Below are positions 62,862 through 64,000 of a DNA stretch of 64,000 nt, piece by piece. The position numbers and the translations under genes were made by a program. The stretch's first letter is position 1. Each line of letters begins with the position of its first letter. The stretch covers positions 806,001-870,000 of the forward strand of contig NZ_AP025032.1 of assembly GCF_019973775.1 (NCBI RefSeq), given 5' to 3'. Under the pieces are notes generated by a model that made no database searches, was not told where the DNA came from, and saw nothing but the letters and a program-made list of their open reading frames with translations. Origin of the DNA: Aureimonas sp. SA4125 (GTDB lineage: Bacteria; Pseudomonadota; Alphaproteobacteria; Rhizobiales; Rhizobiaceae).

Positions 62862-64000
62862 CTGCGCGTCGATCCGGGGCCGCCATTGGGCTCGGCGGTG
62901 GCGAGCCGCCGCACCCGTTCGGCAAGGCTCGGCGCCCGGCCGTCCCCGGCCGGGGTGGAAGCACTTCCGGCGGCGCCAAGACCGAGCGCGGCGTTGGGAT
63001 CGTCTGCAACCGACGTCATGCGGATCACGCGGGCGGCGATGTCGGAGATGCGGTCGCGGATCTCGGCCTGCGATGTCTCGGGCGAAGCGGAATCGGCGTT
63101 CTTCACGAGGGCCGCCCGAAGGCGCTGGCTCGCGGTCTGAACCTCGGCAAGCCTCTCCGGCGACGAGGGCGACGATTGGGGCCCCGAGGGCAGCGCAACG
63201 GTGTCAGTGGGGACGGTCTCCGCGGCGCGCGGCGACTTGGAGGGCGCGGCCGCCGGGACGGCCTGGCGATCGGCAAGGCGCGCGATCTCGGTGTCGCGCT
63301 CGGCAATACCGGTCAAAAGCGCAGCGATGCGCTCGTTGAGCTGAGCCAGTGTCGCCTTGTCGCGGGCGATGGTGTGTTCGAAGCCGGCAGCCTCCGTCCG
63401 CAAGCGCTCGATGGTCGCCTGCTGCTCGCGGGCCAGCCGCTCGCCCACGCGCTGCGCATCGGAGAGCCGATCGACCTTCGCCTCCGCCGCGACGAGCTGG
63501 ATCTTGCGCTCCTCGGCGATCTCGCCGAGTGCCTCGAACCGCGACGCCAGCGCCGAGAGCTCCTGACCGCTCATTTCCGCTTCGCGCCGCGTGGCCGCCA
63601 GCGTCCTGGTCAGCGACTGGTTCTCGTCGTCCCGCGCGGCGAGCGTCGTGGTCAGCCGGGCGATTTCCATCGCGCGGTCCTCGGCAATCTCCAGGAGGCT
63701 CCGGTTGCGTTTGAGGATCTCGACATTCTCGACCGTGCTGCGACCGAGCTGGGCCTGGGCCCGCACCGTCTTCTCTCTGGCCTCCGCCAGCCGGATCTCC
63801 TGCTGGCGCACGCTGAGTGCCGCCGCCGCCCGCACGCTGTCGAACTCGGCGCGAATCTCGTTCGCCGAGGCCGGAATCGTCGCTTCATAGTCGCGGCGCG
63901 CGAGGCTCTGCGCCTTGCGCCATACGATCGGCGCCAAGAGGAGCACGACGAGGGCCGCCACGAGAACGCCGAGTAGAAAGGTGAGGCCGGTCGCGATCAT
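62834..64000 (-). CDS. Membrane-anchored coiled-coil protein of unknown function
   Basis: The protein of 388 residues or more has one N-terminal transmembrane helix (about 5-27, L-L-G-V-L-V-A-A-L-V-V-L-L-L-A-P), then a coiled coil from about residue 45 to 245 (repeated A-R-E-K, L-A-E-A, I-A-R-L heptads), a proline/serine-rich stretch (about 250-290) and a C-terminal helical segment. The ATG is the last three bases of the window, so a start further upstream cannot be excluded. Similar proteins occur in Hyphomicrobiales without known function. Confidence 0.8.
   Translation of the reverse strand: MIATGLTFLLGVLVAALVVLLLAPIVWRKAQSLARRDYEATIPASANEIRAEFDSVRAAAALSVRQQEIRLAEAREKTVRAQAQLGRSTVENVEILKRNRSLLEIAEDRAMEIARLTTTLAARDDENQSLTRTLAATRREAEMSGQELSALASRFEALGEIAEERKIQLVAAEAKVDRLSDAQRVGERLAREQQATIERLRTEAAGFEHTIARDKATLAQLNERIAALLTGIAERDTEIARLADRQAVPAAAPSKSPRAAETVPTDTVALPSGPQSSPSSPERLAEVQTASQRLRAALVKNADSASPETSQAEIRDRISDIAARVIRMTSVADDPNAALGLGAAGSASTPAGDGRAPSLAERVRRLATAEPNGGPGSTRSQSAAAHRE

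Overview
The window is GC-rich chromosomal DNA from an alphaproteobacterium of the order Hyphomicrobiales (Rhizobiales). The evidence is gene order and families: a zapA / 6S RNA / 5-formyl-THF cyclo-ligase block, a yebC-ruvCAB-ybgC-tolQRAB-pal-cpoB-tilS-ftsH-glmM block, serC-serA-purA, rpoH, Omp25/31-type porin-like barrels, DUF4164, TIGR02186 and a PodJ-like C-terminus. An Aurantimonadaceae-like member is plausible, but that is inference.

Layout. 0-3.4 kb: C-terminus of a PodJ-like Sel1 protein, then a TauE/SafE permease, TIGR02186 and DUF3429 run with overlapping stops and starts. 3.4-12.1 kb: parts of the ligase-associated DNA-damage-response system (PdeM endonuclease, Lhr-type helicase and, 4 kb away, the MBL exonuclease) interrupted by a DMT exporter, a YitT protein, a methyltransferase and an unusual Tat-exported SDR; no ATP-dependent ligase is present. 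12.1-15.3 kb: a K+/H+ antiporter and gap with its own terminator. 15.7-24.4 kb: DUF4164-zapA, an ABC exporter on the opposite strand, 6S RNA, 5-FCL, a CAP lipoprotein, a YfcG-like GST, a YmdB-type phosphoesterase, TerC, an MBL protein and YebC.

24.5-31.3 kb: the Holliday-junction genes ruvC, ruvA and ruvB are separated from each other by two unrelated AbrB-antitoxin/PIN-toxin modules, each preceded by a perfect inverted-repeat operator, and flanked by a Uma2 nuclease and a secreted esterase-like (phytase-family) protein. 31.4-42.9 kb: the cell-envelope operon ybgC-tolQRAB-pal-cpoB followed by tilS (which has no ATG, GTG or TTG start), ftsH and glmM. 43-45 kb: two paralogous outer-membrane barrels, the second behind a CtrA-like box. 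45.1-51.2 kb: a serine-biosynthesis locus (candidate serC leader RNA, serC, the alanine exporter alaE, serA), a DMT transporter and purA.

51.3-64 kb: a large Pro/Ala-rich single-pass membrane protein, a tandem universal stress protein behind an FNR/FixK-type box, the heat-shock sigma factor rpoH, an RluD-type pseudouridine synthase, a small membrane protein, tRNA-Glu(CTC), a HAD phosphatase, an orphan SNF2-like (phage-type) helicase with a small unknown protein, a cold-shock protein with a structured leader, a small lipoprotein, a TrmH-type methyltransferase and a membrane-anchored coiled-coil protein reaching the right edge.

Most of the window is conserved housekeeping backbone. The interest lies in what has been inserted between backbone genes that are normally neighbours, above all at the ruv locus.
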